The position numbers and the translations under genes were made by a program. From Crossaster papposus (Eukaryota; Echinodermata; Asteroidea; Velatida; Solasteridae), in assembly GCA_037893245.1 (NCBI GenBank), contig JBAIAA010000778.1, forward strand, positions 186,001-250,000: DNA of 64,000 nucleotides. The letters run 5' to 3'. Positions within the stretch are counted from its first letter, which is position 1. Each line of letters starts with the position of its first letter. Of the stretch, positions 29,362 through 42,196 are shown one piece after another. Under the pieces are notes generated by a model, which saw only the letters and a program-made list of their open reading frames with translations, was not told where the DNA came from and did not search any database.

Positions 29362-29395
29362 AATGTGAAATTTAGCAATTAAATGTGAAGGTGTT
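29362..29395 (-). repeat. Right terminal inverted repeat (34 bp)
   Basis: Exact reverse complement of 7258-7291, ending GTGAAGGTGTT. The next bases are AAAG, the target duplication, and then satellite. Confidence 0.95.
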
Positions 29396-29399
29396 AAAG
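29396..29399. other. Target-site duplication, right copy (AAAG)
   Basis: Second copy of AAAG, followed directly by GGGAAAGAAG-type satellite in the phase expected if one array was split. Confidence 0.88.
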
Positions 29400-29511
29400 G
29401 GAAAGAAGTGTGCATAAGAAATATGTAAAGGGAAAGAAGTGTGCATAAGAAATATGTAAAGGGAAAGAAGTGTGCATAAGAAATATGTAAAGGGAAAGAA
29501 GTGTGCATAAG

Positions 29512-29616
29512 AAATAAACACATGATGTGGGAACAAGCCCTCGAGTTAAATATGTAAAGGGAAAGAAGTGTGCATAAGAAATAAACACATGATGTGGGAA
29601 CAAGCCCTCGAGTTAA
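29512..29616 (+). repeat. Pair of 67-bp variant satellite units beside the element
   Basis: Two intact tandem 67-bp units (AACACATGATGTGGG, CCCTCGAGTT) about 115 bases right of the insertion, matching the pairs at 1.65 and 6.15 kb. Confidence 0.9.
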
Positions 29617-32600
29617 ATATGTAAAGGGAAAAAAGTGTGCATAAGAAATATGTAAAGGGAAAGAAGTGTGCATAAGAAATATGTAAAGGGAAAGAAGTGT
29701 GCATAAGAAATATGTAAAGGGAAAGAAGTGTGCATAAGAAATATGTAAAGGGAAAGAAGTGTGCATAAGAAATATGTAAAGGGAAAGAAGTGTGCATAAG
29801 AAATATGTAAAGGGAAAGAAGTGTGCATACGAAATATGTAAAGGGAAAGAAGTGTGCATAAGAAATATGTAAAGGGAAAGAAGTGTGCATAAGAAATATG
29901 TAAAGGGAAAGAAGTGTGCATAAGAAATATGTAAAAGGAAAGAATGTGCATACGAAATATGTAAAGGGAAAGAAGTGTGCATAAGAAATATGTAAAGGGA
30001 AAGAAGTGTGCATAAGAAATATGTAAAGGGAAAGAAGTGTGCATACGAAATATGTAAAGGGAAAGAAGTGTGCATAAGAAATATGTAAAGGGAAAGAAGT
30101 GTGCATAAGAAATATGTAAAGGGAAAGAAGTGTGCATAAGAAATATGTAAAGGGAAAGAAGTGTGCATAAGAAATATGTAAAGGGAAAGAAGTGTGCAAA
30201 GGGAAAGAAGTGTGCATAAGAAATATGTAAAGGGAAAGAAGTGTGCATAAGAAATATGTAAAGGGAAAGAAGTGTGCATAAGAAATATGTAAAGGGAAAG
30301 AAGTGTGCATAAGAAATATGTAAAGGGAAAGAAGTGTGCATAAGAAATATGTAAAGGGAAAGAAGTGTGCATAAGAAATATGTAAAGGGAAAGAAGTGTG
30401 CATAAGAAATATGTAAAGGGAAAGAAGTGTGCATAAGAAATATGTAAAGGGAAAGAAGTGTGCATAAGAAATATGTAAAGGGAAAGAAGTGTGCATAAGA
30501 AATATGTAAAGGGAAAGAAGTGTGCATAAGAAATATGTAAAGGGAAAGAAGTGTGCATAAGAAATATGTAAAGGGAAAGAAGTGTGCATAAGAAATATGT
30601 AAAGGGAAAGAAGTGTGCATAAGAAATATGTAAAGGGAAAGAAGTGTGCATAAGAAATATGTAAAGGGAAAGAAGTGTGCATAAGAAATATGTAAAGGGA
30701 AAGAAGTGTGCATAAGAAATATGTAAAGGGAAAGAAGTGTGCATAAGAAATATGTAAAGGGAAAGAAGTGTGCATAAGAAATATGTAAAGGGAAAGAAGT
30801 GTGCATAAGAAATATGTAAAGGGAAAGAAGTGTGCATAAGAAATATGTAAAGGGAAAGAAGTGTGCATAAGAAATATGTAAAGGGAAAGAAGTGTGCATA
30901 AGAAATATGTAAAGGGAAAGAAGTGTGCATAAGAAATATGTAAAGGGAAAGAAGTGTGCATAAGAAATATGTAAAGGGAAAGAAGTGTGCATAAGAAATA
31001 TGTAAAGGGAAAGAAGTGTGCATAAGAAATATGTAAAGGGAAAGAAGTGTGCATAAGAAATATGTAAAGGGAAAGAAGTGTGCATAAGAAATATGTAAAG
31101 GGAAAGAAGTGTGCATAAGAAATATGTAAAGGGAAAGAAGTGTGCATAAGAAATATGTAAAGGGAAAGAAGTGTGCATAAGAAATATGTAAAGGGAAAGA
31201 AGTGTGCATAAGAAATATGTAAAGGGAAAGAAGTGTGCATAAGAAATATGTAAAGGGAAAGAAGTGTGCATAAGAAATATGTAAAGGGAAAGAAGTGTGC
31301 ATAAGAAATATGTAAAGGGAAAGAAGTGTGCATAAGAAATATGTAAAGGGAAAGAAGTGTGCATAAGAAATATGTAAAGGGAAAGAAGTGTGCATAAGAA
31401 ATATGTAAAGGGAAAGAAGTGTGCATAAGAAATATGTAAAGGGAAAGAAGTGTGCATAAGAAATATGTAAAGGGAAAGAAGTGTGCATAAGAAATATGTA
31501 AAGGGAAAGAAGTGTGCATAAGAAATATGTAAAGGGAAAGAAGTGTGCATAAGAAATATGTAAAGGGAAAGAAGTGTGCATAAGAAATATGTAAAGGGAA
31601 AGAAGTGTGCATAAGAAATATGTAAAGGGAAAGAAGTGTGCATAAGAAATATGTAAAGGGAAAGAAGTGTGCATAAGAAATATGTAAAGGGAAAGAAGTG
31701 TGCATAAGAAATATGTAAAGGGAAAGAAGTGTGCATAAGAAATATGTAAAGGGAAAGAAGTGTGCATAAGAAATATGTAAAGGGAAAGAAGTGTGCATAA
31801 GAAATATGTAAAGGGAAAGAAGTGTGCATAAGAAATATGTAAAGGGAAAGAAGTGTGCATAAGAAATATGTAAAGGGAAAGAAGTGTGCATAAGAAATAT
31901 GTAAAGGGAAAGAAGTGTGCATAAGAAATATGTAAAGGGAAAGAAGTGTGCATAAGAAATATGTAAAGGGAAAGAAGTGTGCATAAGAAATATGTAAAGG
32001 GAAAGAAGTGTGCATAAGAAATATGTAAAGGGAAAGAAGTGTGCATAAGAAATATGTAAAGGGAAAGAAGTGTGCATAAGAAATATGTAAAGGGAAAGAA
32101 GTGTGCATAAGAAATATGTAAAGGGAAAGAAGTGTGCATAAGAAATATGTAAAGGGAAAGAAGTGTGCATAAGAAATATGTAAAGGGAAAGAAGTGTGCA
32201 TAAGAAATATGTAAAGGGAAAGAAGTGTGCATAAGAAATATGTAAAGGGAAAGAAGTGTGCATAAGAAATATGTAAAGGGAAAGAAGTGTGCATAAGAAA
32301 TATGTAAAGGGAAAGAAGTGTGCATAAGAAATATGTAAAGGGAAAGAAGTGTGCATAAGAAATATGTAAAGGGAAAGAAGTGTGCATAAGAAATATGTAA
32401 AGGGAAAGAAGTGTGCATAAGAAATATGTAAAGGGAAAGAAGTGTGCATAAGAAATATGTAAAGGGAAAGAAGTGTGCATAAGAAATATGTAAAGGGAAA
32501 GAAGTGTGCATAAGAAATATGTAAAGGGAAAGAAGTGTGCATAAGAAATATGTAAAGGGAAAGAAGTGTGCATAAGAAATATGTAAAGGGAAAGAAGTGT

Positions 32601-35600
32601 GCATAAGAAATATGTAAAGGGAAAGAAGTGTGCATAAGAAATATGTAAAGGGAAAGAAGTGTGCATAAGAAATATGTAAAGGGAAAGAAGTGTGCATAAG
32701 AAATATGTAAAGGGAAAGAAGTGTGCATAAGAAATATGTAAAGGGAAAGAAGTGTGCATAAGAAATATGTAAAGGGAAAGAAGTGTGCATAAGAAATATG
32801 TAAAGGGAAAGAAGTGTGCATAAGAAATATGTAAAGGGAAAGAAGTGTGCATAAGAAATATGTAAAGGGAAAGAAGTGTGCATAAGAAATATGTAAAGGG
32901 AAAGAAGTGTGCATAAGAAATATGTAAAGGGAAAGAAGTGTGCATAAGAAATATGTAAAGGGAAAGAAGTGTGCATAAGAAATATGTAAAGGGAAAGAAG
33001 TGTGCATAAGAAATATGTAAAGGGAAAGAAGTGTGCATAAGAAATATGTAAAGGGAAAGAAGTGTGCATAAGAAATATGTAAAGGGAAAGAAGTGTGCAT
33101 AAGAAATATGTAAAGGGAAAGAAGTGTGCATAAGAAATATGTAAAGGGAAAGAAGTGTGCATAAGAAATATGTAAAGGGAAAGAAGTGTGCATAAGAAAT
33201 ATGTAAAGGGAAAGAAGTGTGCATAAGAAATATGTAAAGGGAAAGAAGTGTGCATAAGAAATATGTAAAGGGAAAGAAGTGTGCATAAGAAATATGTAAA
33301 GGGAAAGAAGTGTGCATAAGAAATATGTAAAGGGAAAGAAGTGTGCATAAGAAATATGTAAAGGGAAAGAAGTGTGCATAAGAAATATGTAAAGGGAAAG
33401 AAGTGTGCATAAGAAATATGTAAAGGGAAAGAAGTGTGCATAAGAAATATGTAAAGGGAAAGAAGTGTGCATAAGAAATATGTAAAGGGAAAGAAGTGTG
33501 CATAAGAAATATGTAAAGGGAAAGAAGTGTGCATAAGAAATATGTAAAGGGAAAGAAGTGTGCATAAGAAATATGTAAAGGGAAAGAAGTGTGCATAAGA
33601 AATATGTAAAGGGAAAGAAGTGTGCATAAGAAATATGTAAAGGGAAAGAAGTGTGCATAAGAAATATGTAAAGGGAAAGAAGTGTGCATAAGAAATATGT
33701 AAAGGGAAAGAAGTGTGCATAAGAAATATGTAAAGGGAAAGAAGTGTGCATAAGAAATATGTAAAGGGAAAGAAGTGTGCATAAGAAATATGTAAAGGGA
33801 AAGAAGTGTGCATAAGAAATATGTAAAGGGAAAGAAGTGTGCATAAGAAATATGTAAAGGGAAAGAAGTGTGCATAAGAAATATGTAAAGGGAAAGAAGT
33901 GTGCATAAGAAATATGTAAAGGGAAAGAAGTGTGCATAAGAAATATGTAAAGGGAAAGAAGTGTGCATAAGAAATATGTAAAGGGAAAGAAGTGTGCATA
34001 AGAAATATGTAAAGGGAAAGAAGTGTGCATAAGAAATATGTAAAGGGAAAGAAGTGTGCATAAGAAATATGTAAAGGGAAAGAAGTGTGCATAAGAAATA
34101 TGTAAAGGGAAAGAAGTGTGCATAAGAAATATGTAAAGGGAAAGAAGTGTGCATAAGAAATATGTAAAGGGAAAGAAGTGTGCATAAGAAATATGTAAAG
34201 GGAAAGAAGTGTGCATAAGAAATATGTAAAGGGAAAGAAGTGTGCATAAGAAATATGTAAAGGGAAAGAAGTGTGCATAAGAAATATGTAAAGGGAAAGA
34301 AGTGTGCATAAGAAATATGTAAAGGGAAAGAAGTGTGCATAAGAAATATGTAAAGGGAAAGAAGTGTGCATAAGAAATATGTAAAGGGAAAGAAGTGTGC
34401 ATAAGAAATATGTAAAGGGAAAGAAGTGTGCATAAGAAATATGTAAAGGGAAAGAAGTGTGCATAAGAAATATGTAAAGGGAAAGAAGTGTGCATAAGAA
34501 ATATGTAAAGGGAAAGAAGTGTGCATAAGAAATATGTAAAGGGAAAGAAGTGTGCATAAGAAATATGTAAAGGGAAAGAAGTGTGCATAAGAAATATGTA
34601 AAGGGAAAGAAGTGTGCATAAGAAATATGTAAAGGGAAAGAAGTGTGCATAAGAAATATGTAAAGGGAAAGAAGTGTGCATAAGAAATATGTAAAGGGAA
34701 AGAAGTGTGCATAAGAAATATGTAAAGGGAAAGAAGTGTGCATAAGAAATATGTAAAGGGAAAGAAGTGTGCATAAGAAATATGTAAAGGGAAAGAAGTG
34801 TGCATAAGAAATATGTAAAGGGAAAGAAGTGTGCATAAGAAATATGTAAAGGGAAAGAAGTGTGCATAAGAAATATGTAAAGGGAAAGAAGTGTGCATAA
34901 GAAATATGTAAAGGGAAAGAAGTGTGCATAAGAAATATGTAAAGGGAAAGAAGTGTGCATAAGAAATATGTAAAGGGAAAGAAGTGTGCATAAGAAATAT
35001 GTAAAGGGAAAGAAGTGTGCATAAGAAATATGTAAAGGGAAAGAAGTGTGCATAAGAAATATGTAAAGGGAAAGAAGTGTGCATAAGAAATATGTAAAGG
35101 GAAAGAAGTGTGCATAAGAAATATGTAAAGGGAAAGAAGTGTGCATAAGAAATATGTAAAGGGAAAGAAGTGTGCATAAGAAATATGTAAAGGGAAAGAA
35201 GTGTGCATAAGAAATATGTAAAGGGAAAGAAGTGTGCATAAGAAATATGTAAAGGGAAAGAAGTGTGCATAAGAAATATGTAAAGGGAAAGAAGTGTGCA
35301 TAAGAAATATGTAAAGGGAAAGAAGTGTGCATAAGAAATATGTAAAGGGAAAGAAGTGTGCATAAGAAATATGTAAAGGGAAAGAAGTGTGCATAAGAAA
35401 TATGTAAAGGGAAAGAAGTGTGCATAAGAAATATGTAAAGGGAAAGAAGTGTGCATAAGAAATATGTAAAGGGAAAGAAGTGTGCATAAGAAATATGTAA
35501 AGGGAAAGAAGTGTGCATAAGAAATATGTAAAGGGAAAGAAGTGTGCATAAGAAATATGTAAAGGGAAAGAAGTGTGCATAAGAAATATGTAAAGGGAAA

Positions 35601-38600
35601 GAAGTGTGCATAAGAAATATGTAAAGGGAAAGAAGTGTGCATAAGAAATATGTAAAGGGAAAGAAGTGTGCATAAGAAATATGTAAAGGGAAAGAAGTGT
35701 GCATAAGAAATATGTAAAGGGAAAGAAGTGTGCATAAGAAATATGTAAAGGGAAAGAAGTGTGCATAAGAAATATGTAAAGGGAAAGAAGTGTGCATAAG
35801 AAATATGTAAAGGGAAAGAAGTGTGCATAAGAAATATGTAAAGGGAAAGAAGTGTGCATAAGAAATATGTAAAGGGAAAGAAGTGTGCATAAGAAATATG
35901 TAAAGGGAAAGAAGTGTGCATAAGAAATATGTAAAGGGAAAGAAGTGTGCATAAGAAATATGTAAAGGGAAAGAAGTGTGCATAAGAAATATGTAAAGGG
36001 AAAGAAGTGTGCATAAGAAATATGTAAAGGGAAAGAAGTGTGCATAAGAAATATGTAAAGGGAAAGAAGTGAGGGAAAGAAGTGTGCATAAGAAATATGT
36101 AAAGGGAAAGAAGTGTGCATAAGAAATATGTAAAGGGAAAGAAGTGTGCATAAGAAATATGTAAAGGGAAAGAAGTGTGCATAAGAAATATGTAAAGGGA
36201 AAGAAGTGTGCATAAGAAATATGTAAAGGGAAAGAAGTGTGCATAAGAAATATGTAAAGGGAAAGAAGTGTGCATAAGAAATATGTAAAGGGAAAGAAGT
36301 GTGCATAAGAAATATGTAAAGGGAAAGAAGTGTGCATAAGAAATATGTAAAGGGAAAGAAGTGTGCATAAGAAATATGTAAAGGGAAAGAAGTGTGCATA
36401 AGAAATATGTAAAGGGAAAGAAGTGTGCATAAGAAATATGTAAAGGGAAAGAAGTGTGCATAAGAAATATGTAAAGGGAAAGAAGTGTGCATAAGAAATA
36501 TGTAAAGGGAAAGAAGTGTGCATAAGAAATATGTAAAGGGAAAGAAGTGTGCATAAGAAATATGTAAAGGGAAAGAAGTGTGCATAAGAAATATGTAAAG
36601 GGAAAGAAGTGTGCATAAGAAATATGTAAAGGGAAAGAAGTGTGCATAAGAAATATGTAAAGGGAAAGAAGTGTGCATAAGAAATATGTAAAGGGAAAGA
36701 AGTGTGCATAAGAAATATGTAAAGGGAAAGAAGTGTGCATAAGAAATATGTAAAGGGAAAGAAGTGTGCATAAGAAATATGTAAAGGGAAAGAAGTGTGC
36801 ATAAGAAATATGTAAAGGGAAAGAAGTGTGCATAAGAAATATGTAAAGGGAAAGAAGTGTGCATAAGAAATATGTAAAGGGAAAGAAGTGTGCATAAGAA
36901 ATATGTAAAGGGAAAGAAGTGTGCATAAGAAATATGTAAAGGGAAAGAAGTGTGCATAAGAAATATGTAAAGGGAAAGAAGTGTGCATAAGAAATATGTA
37001 AAGGGAAAGAAGTGTGCATAAGAAATATGTAAAGGGAAAGAAGTGTGCATAAGAAATATGTAAAGGGAAAGAAGTGTGCATAAGAAATATGTAAAGGGAA
37101 AGAAGTGTGCATAAGAAATATGTAAAGGGAAAGAAGTGTGCATAAGAAATATGTAAAGGGAAAGAAGTGTGCATAAGAAATATGTAAAGGGAAAGAAGTG
37201 TGCATAAGAAATATGTAAAGGGAAAGAAGTGTGCATAAGAAATATGTAAAGGGAAAGAAGTGTGCATAAGAAATATGTAAAGGGAAAGAAGTGTGCATAA
37301 GAAATATGTAAAGGGAAAGAAGTGTGCATAAGAAATATGTAAAGGGAAAGAAGTGTGCATAAGAAATATGTAAAGGGAAAGAAGTGTGCATAAGAAATAT
37401 GTAAAGGGAAAGAAGTGTGCATAAGAAATATGTAAAGGGAAAGAAGTGTGCATAAGAAATATGTAAAGGGAAAGAAGTGTGCATAAGAAATATGTAAAGG
37501 GAAAGAAGTGTGCATAAGAAATATGTAAAGGGAAAGAAGTGTGCATAAGAAATATGTAAAGGGAAAGAAGTGTGCATAAGAAATATGTAAAGGGAAAGAA
37601 GTGTGCATAAGAAATATGTAAAGGGAAAGAAGTGTGCATAAGAAATATGTAAAGGGAAAGAAGTGTGCATAAGAAATATGTAAAGGGAAAGAAGTGTGCA
37701 TAAGAAATATGTAAAGGGAAAGAAGTGTGCATAAGAAATATGTAAAGGGAAAGAAGTGTGCATAAGAAATATGTAAAGGGAAAGAAGTGTGCATAAGAAA
37801 TATGTAAAGGGAAAGAAGTGTGCATAAGAAATATGTAAAGGGAAAGAAGTGTGCATAAGAAATATGTAAAGGGAAAGAAGTGTGCATAAGAAATATGTAA
37901 AGGGAAAGAAGTGTGCATAAGAAATATGTAAAGGGAAAGAAGTGTGCATAAGAAATATGTAAAGGGAAAGAAGTGTGCATAAGAAATATGTAAAGGGAAA
38001 GAAGTGTGCATAAGAAATATGTAAAGGGAAAGAAGTGTGCATAAGAAATATGTAAAGGGAAAGAAGTGTGCATAAGAAATATGTAAAGGGAAAGAAGTGT
38101 GCATAAGAAATATGTAAAGGGAAAGAAGTGTGCATAAGAAATATGTAAAGGGAAAGAAGTGTGCATAAGAAATATGTAAAGGGAAAGAAGTGTGCATAAG
38201 AAATATGTAAAGGGAAAGAAGTGTGCATAAGAAATATGTAAAGGGAAAGAAGTGTGCATAAGAAATATGTAAAGGGAAAGAAGTGTGCATAAGAAATATG
38301 TAAAGGGAAAGAAGTGTGCATAAGAAATATGTAAAGGGAAAGAAGTGTGCATAAGAAATATGTAAAGGGAAAGAAGTGTGCATAAGAAATATGTAAAGGG
38401 AAAGAAGTGTGCATAAGAAATATGTAAAGGGAAAGAAGTGTGCATAAGAAATATGTAAAGGGAAAGAAGTGTGCATAAGAAATATGTAAAGGGAAAGAAG
38501 TGTGCATAAGAAATATGTAAAGGGAAAGAAGTGTGCATAAGAAATATGTAAAGGGAAAGAAGTGTGCATAAGAAATATGTAAAGGGAAAGAAGTGTGCAT

Positions 38601-40184
38601 AAGAAATATGTAAAGGGAAAGAAGTGTGCATAAGAAATATGTAAAGGGAAAGAAGTGTGCATAAGAAATATGTAAAGGGAAAGAAGTGTGCATAAGAAAT
38701 ATGTAAAGGGAAAGAAGTGTGCATAAGAAATATGTAAAGGGAAAGAAGTGTGCATAAGAAATATGTAAAGGGAAAGAAGTGTGCATAAGAAATATGTAAA
38801 GGGAAAGAAGTGTGCATAAGAAATATGTAAAGGGAAAGAAGTGTGCATAAGAAATATGTAAAGGGAAAGAAGTGTGCATAAGAAATATGTAAAGGGAAAG
38901 AAGTGTGCATAAGAAATATGTAAAGGGAAAGAAGTGTGCATAAGAAATATGTAAAGGGAAAGAAGTGTGCATAAGAAATATGTAAAGGGAAAGAAGTGTG
39001 CATAAGAAATATGTAAAGGGAAAGAAGTGTGCATAAGAAATATGTAAAGGGAAAGAAGTGTGCATAAGAAATATGTAAAGGGAAAGAAGTGTGCATAAGA
39101 AATATGTAAAGGGAAAGAAGTGTGCATAAGAAATATGTAAAGGGAAAGAAGTGTGCATAAGAAATATGTAAAGGGAAAGAAGTGTGCATAAGAAATATGT
39201 AAAGGGAAAGAAGTGTGCATAAGAAATATGTAAAGGGAAAGAAGTGTGCATAAGAAATATGTAAAGGGAAAGAAGTGTGCATAAGAAATATGTAAAGGGA
39301 AAGAAGTGTGCATAAGAAATATGTAAAGGGAAAGAAGTGTGCATAAGAAATATGTAAAGGGAAAGAAGTGTGCATAAGAAATATGTAAAGGGAAAGAAGT
39401 GTGCATAAGAAATATGTAAAGGGAAAGAAGTGTGCATAAGAAATATGTAAAGGGAAAGAAGTGTGCATAAGAAATATGTAAAGGGAAAGAAGTGTGCATA
39501 AGAAATATGTAAAGGGAAAGAAGTGTGCATAAGAAATATGTAAAGGGAAAGAAGTGTGCATAAGAAATATGTAAAGGGAAAGAAGTGTGCATAAGAAATA
39601 TGTAAAGGGAAAGAAGTGTGCATAAGAAATATGTAAAGGGAAAGAAGTGTGCATAAGAAATATGTAAAGGGAAAGAAGTGTGCATAAGAAATATGTAAAG
39701 GGAAAGAAGTGTGCATAAGAAATATGTAAAGGGAAAGAAGTGTGCATAAGAAATATGTAAAGGGAAAGAAGTGTGCATAAGAAATATGTAAAGGGAAAGA
39801 AGTGTGCATAAGAAATATGTAAAGGGAAAGAAGTGTGCATAAGAAATATGTAAAGGGAAAGAAGTGTGCATAAGAAATATGTAAAGGGAAAGAAGTGTGC
39901 ATAAGAAATATGTAAAGGGAAAGAAGTGTGCATAAGAAATATGTAAAGGGAAAGAAGTGTGCATAAGAAATATGTAAAGGGAAAGAAGTGTGCATAAGAA
40001 ATATGTAAAGGGAAAGAAGTGTGCATAAGAAATATGTAAAGGGAAAGAAGTGTGCATAAGAAATATGTAAAGGGAAAGAAGTGTGCATAAGAAATATGTA
40101 AAGGGAAAGAAGTGTGCATAAGAAATATGTAAAGGGAAAGAAGTGTGCATAAGAAATATGTAAAGGGAAAGAAGTGTGCATAAG

Positions 40185-40218
40185 AAATAAAGAAAGAAGT
40201 GAAGCCTGAGATAAATAT
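40185..40218 (+). repeat. Degenerate 67-bp-type unit
   Basis: AAAGAAAGAAGTGAAGCCTG followed by AGATAAATATG interrupts the uniform array where a 67-bp unit would fit. It keeps only scraps of the extra segment. Confidence 0.6.
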
Positions 40219-42036
40219 GTAAAGGGAAAGAAGTGTGCATAAGAAATATGTAAAGGGAAAGAAGTGTGCATAAGAAATATGTAAAGGGAAAGAAGTGTGC
40301 ATAAGAAATATGTAAAGGGAAAGAAGTGTGCATAAGAAATATGTAAAGGGAAAGAAGTGTGCATAAGAAATATGTAAAGGGAAAGAAGTGTGCATAAGAA
40401 ATATGTAAAGGGAAAGAAGTGTGCATAAGAAATATGTAAAGGGAAAGAAGTGTGCATAAGAAATATGTAAAGGGAAAGAAGTGTGCATAAGAAATATGTA
40501 AAGGGAAAGAAGTGTGCATAAGAAATATGTAAAGGGAAAGAAGTGTGCATAAGAAATATGTAAAGGGAAAGAAGTGTGCATAAGAAATATGTAAAGGGAA
40601 AGAAGTGTGCATAAGAAATATGTAAAGGGAAAGAAGTGTGCATAAGAAATATGTAAAGGGAAAGAAGTGTGCATAAGAAATATGTAAAGGGAAAGAAGTG
40701 TGCATAAGAAATATGTAAAGGGAAAGAAGTGTGCATAAGAAATATGTAAAGGGAAAGAAGTGTGCATAAGAAATATGTAAAGGGAAAGAAGTGTGCATAA
40801 GAAATATGTAAAGGGAAAGAAGTGTGCATAAGAAATATGTAAAGGGAAAGAAGTGTGCATAAGAAATATGTAAAGGGAAAGAAGTGTGCATAAGAAATAT
40901 GTAAAGGGAAAGAAGTGTGCATAAGAAATATGTAAAGGGAAAGAAGTGTGCATAAGAAATATGTAAAGGGAAAGAAGTGTGCATAAGAAATATGTAAAGG
41001 GAAAGAAGTGTGCATAAGAAATATGTAAAGGGAAAGAAGTGTGCATAAGAAATATGTAAAGGGAAAGAAGTGTGCATAAGAAATATGTAAAGGGAAAGAA
41101 GTGTGCATAAGAAATATGTAAAGGGAAAGAAGTGTGCATAAGAAATATGTAAAGGGAAAGAAGTGTGCATAAGAAATATGTAAAGGGAAAGAAGTGTGCA
41201 TAAGAAATATGTAAAGGGAAAGAAGTGTGCATAAGAAATATGTAAAGGGAAAGAAGTGTGCATAAGAAATATGTAAAGGGAAAGAAGTGTGCATAAGAAA
41301 TATGTAAAGGGAAAGAAGTGTGCATAAGAAATATGTAAAGGGAAAGAAGTGTGCATAAGAAATATGTAAAGGGAAAGAAGTGTGCATAAGAAATATGTAA
41401 AGGGAAAGAAGTGTGCATAAGAAATATGTAAAGGGAAAGAAGTGTGCATAAGAAATATGTAAAGGGAAAGAAGTGTGCATAAGAAATATGTAAAGGGAAA
41501 GAAGTGTGCATAAGAAATATGTAAAGGGAAAGAAGTGTGCATAAGAAATATGTAAAGGGAAAGAAGTGTGCATAAGAAATATGTAAAGGGAAAGAAGTGT
41601 GCATAAGAAATATGTAAAGGGAAAGAAGTGTGCATAAGAAATATGTAAAGGGAAAGAAGTGTGCATAAGAAATATGTAAAGGGAAAGAAGTGTGCATAAG
41701 AAATATGTAAAGGGAAAGAAGTGTGCATAAGAAATATGTAAAGGGAAAGAAGTGTGCATAAGAAATATGTAAAGGGAAAGAAGTGTGCATAAGAAATATG
41801 TAAAGGGAAAGAAGTGTGCATAAGAAATATGTAAAGGGAAAGAAGTGTGCATAAGAAATATGTAAAGGGAAAGAAGTGTGCATAAGAAATATGTAAAGGG
41901 AAAGAAGTGTGCATAAGAAATATGTAAAGGGAAAGAAGTGTGCATAAGAAATATGTAAAGGGAAAGAAGTGTGCATAAGAAATATGTAAAGGGAAAGAAG
42001 TGTGCATAAGAAATATGTAAAGGGAAAGAAGTGTGC

Positions 42037-42196
42037 ATAAGAATAAACATGAAGGGGAACGAAGCCTCGAGATAAATATGTAAAGGGAAAGAAGTGTGCA
42101 TAAGAAATATGTAAAGGGAAAGAAGTGTGCATAAGAAATATGTAAAGGGAAAGAAGTGTGCATAAGAAAAAAAGATGAGGAAAGCTGAGTAATATG
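42037..42196 (+). repeat. Two corrupted 67-bp-type units
   Basis: ATAAACATGAAGGGGAACGA with GCCTCGAGATAAATATG (42043-42078), and AAAAAGATGAGGAAAGCTGA (42167-42190), look like 67-bp units with many deletions. They mark the start of the indel-rich zone. Confidence 0.6.

Larger units (their letters stand above)
7258..29395. mobile_element. 22.1-kb DNA transposon carrying a DNA methyltransferase gene
   Basis: One insertion interrupts the satellite. Directly visible are 34-bp perfect terminal inverted repeats starting AACACCTTCACA, a 4-bp AAAG target duplication, and inverted 51-bp subterminal arrays. Two divergently transcribed spliced genes lie inside: a ParB-like/DNA methyltransferase fusion leftward and a D...DN RNase-H-like protein rightward. 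A 4-bp duplication is also known for Sola, Ginger and some Academ elements, but I cannot place the element in a named superfamily from sequence alone. It has no reverse transcriptase, protein-primed polymerase, Helitron helicase or tyrosine recombinase that I can see. Both genes show possible lesions, so this copy may be non-autonomous. Mobility is inferred from structure. Confidence 0.88.

Noticed and set aside
7258..29395. Maverick/Polinton, Helitron or Crypton identity
   Set aside because: No protein-primed polymerase, retroviral-type integrase cluster, Rep/helicase or tyrosine recombinase is readable. Terminal repeats are only 34 bp and the duplication is 4 bp, not the 6 bp of Polintons.
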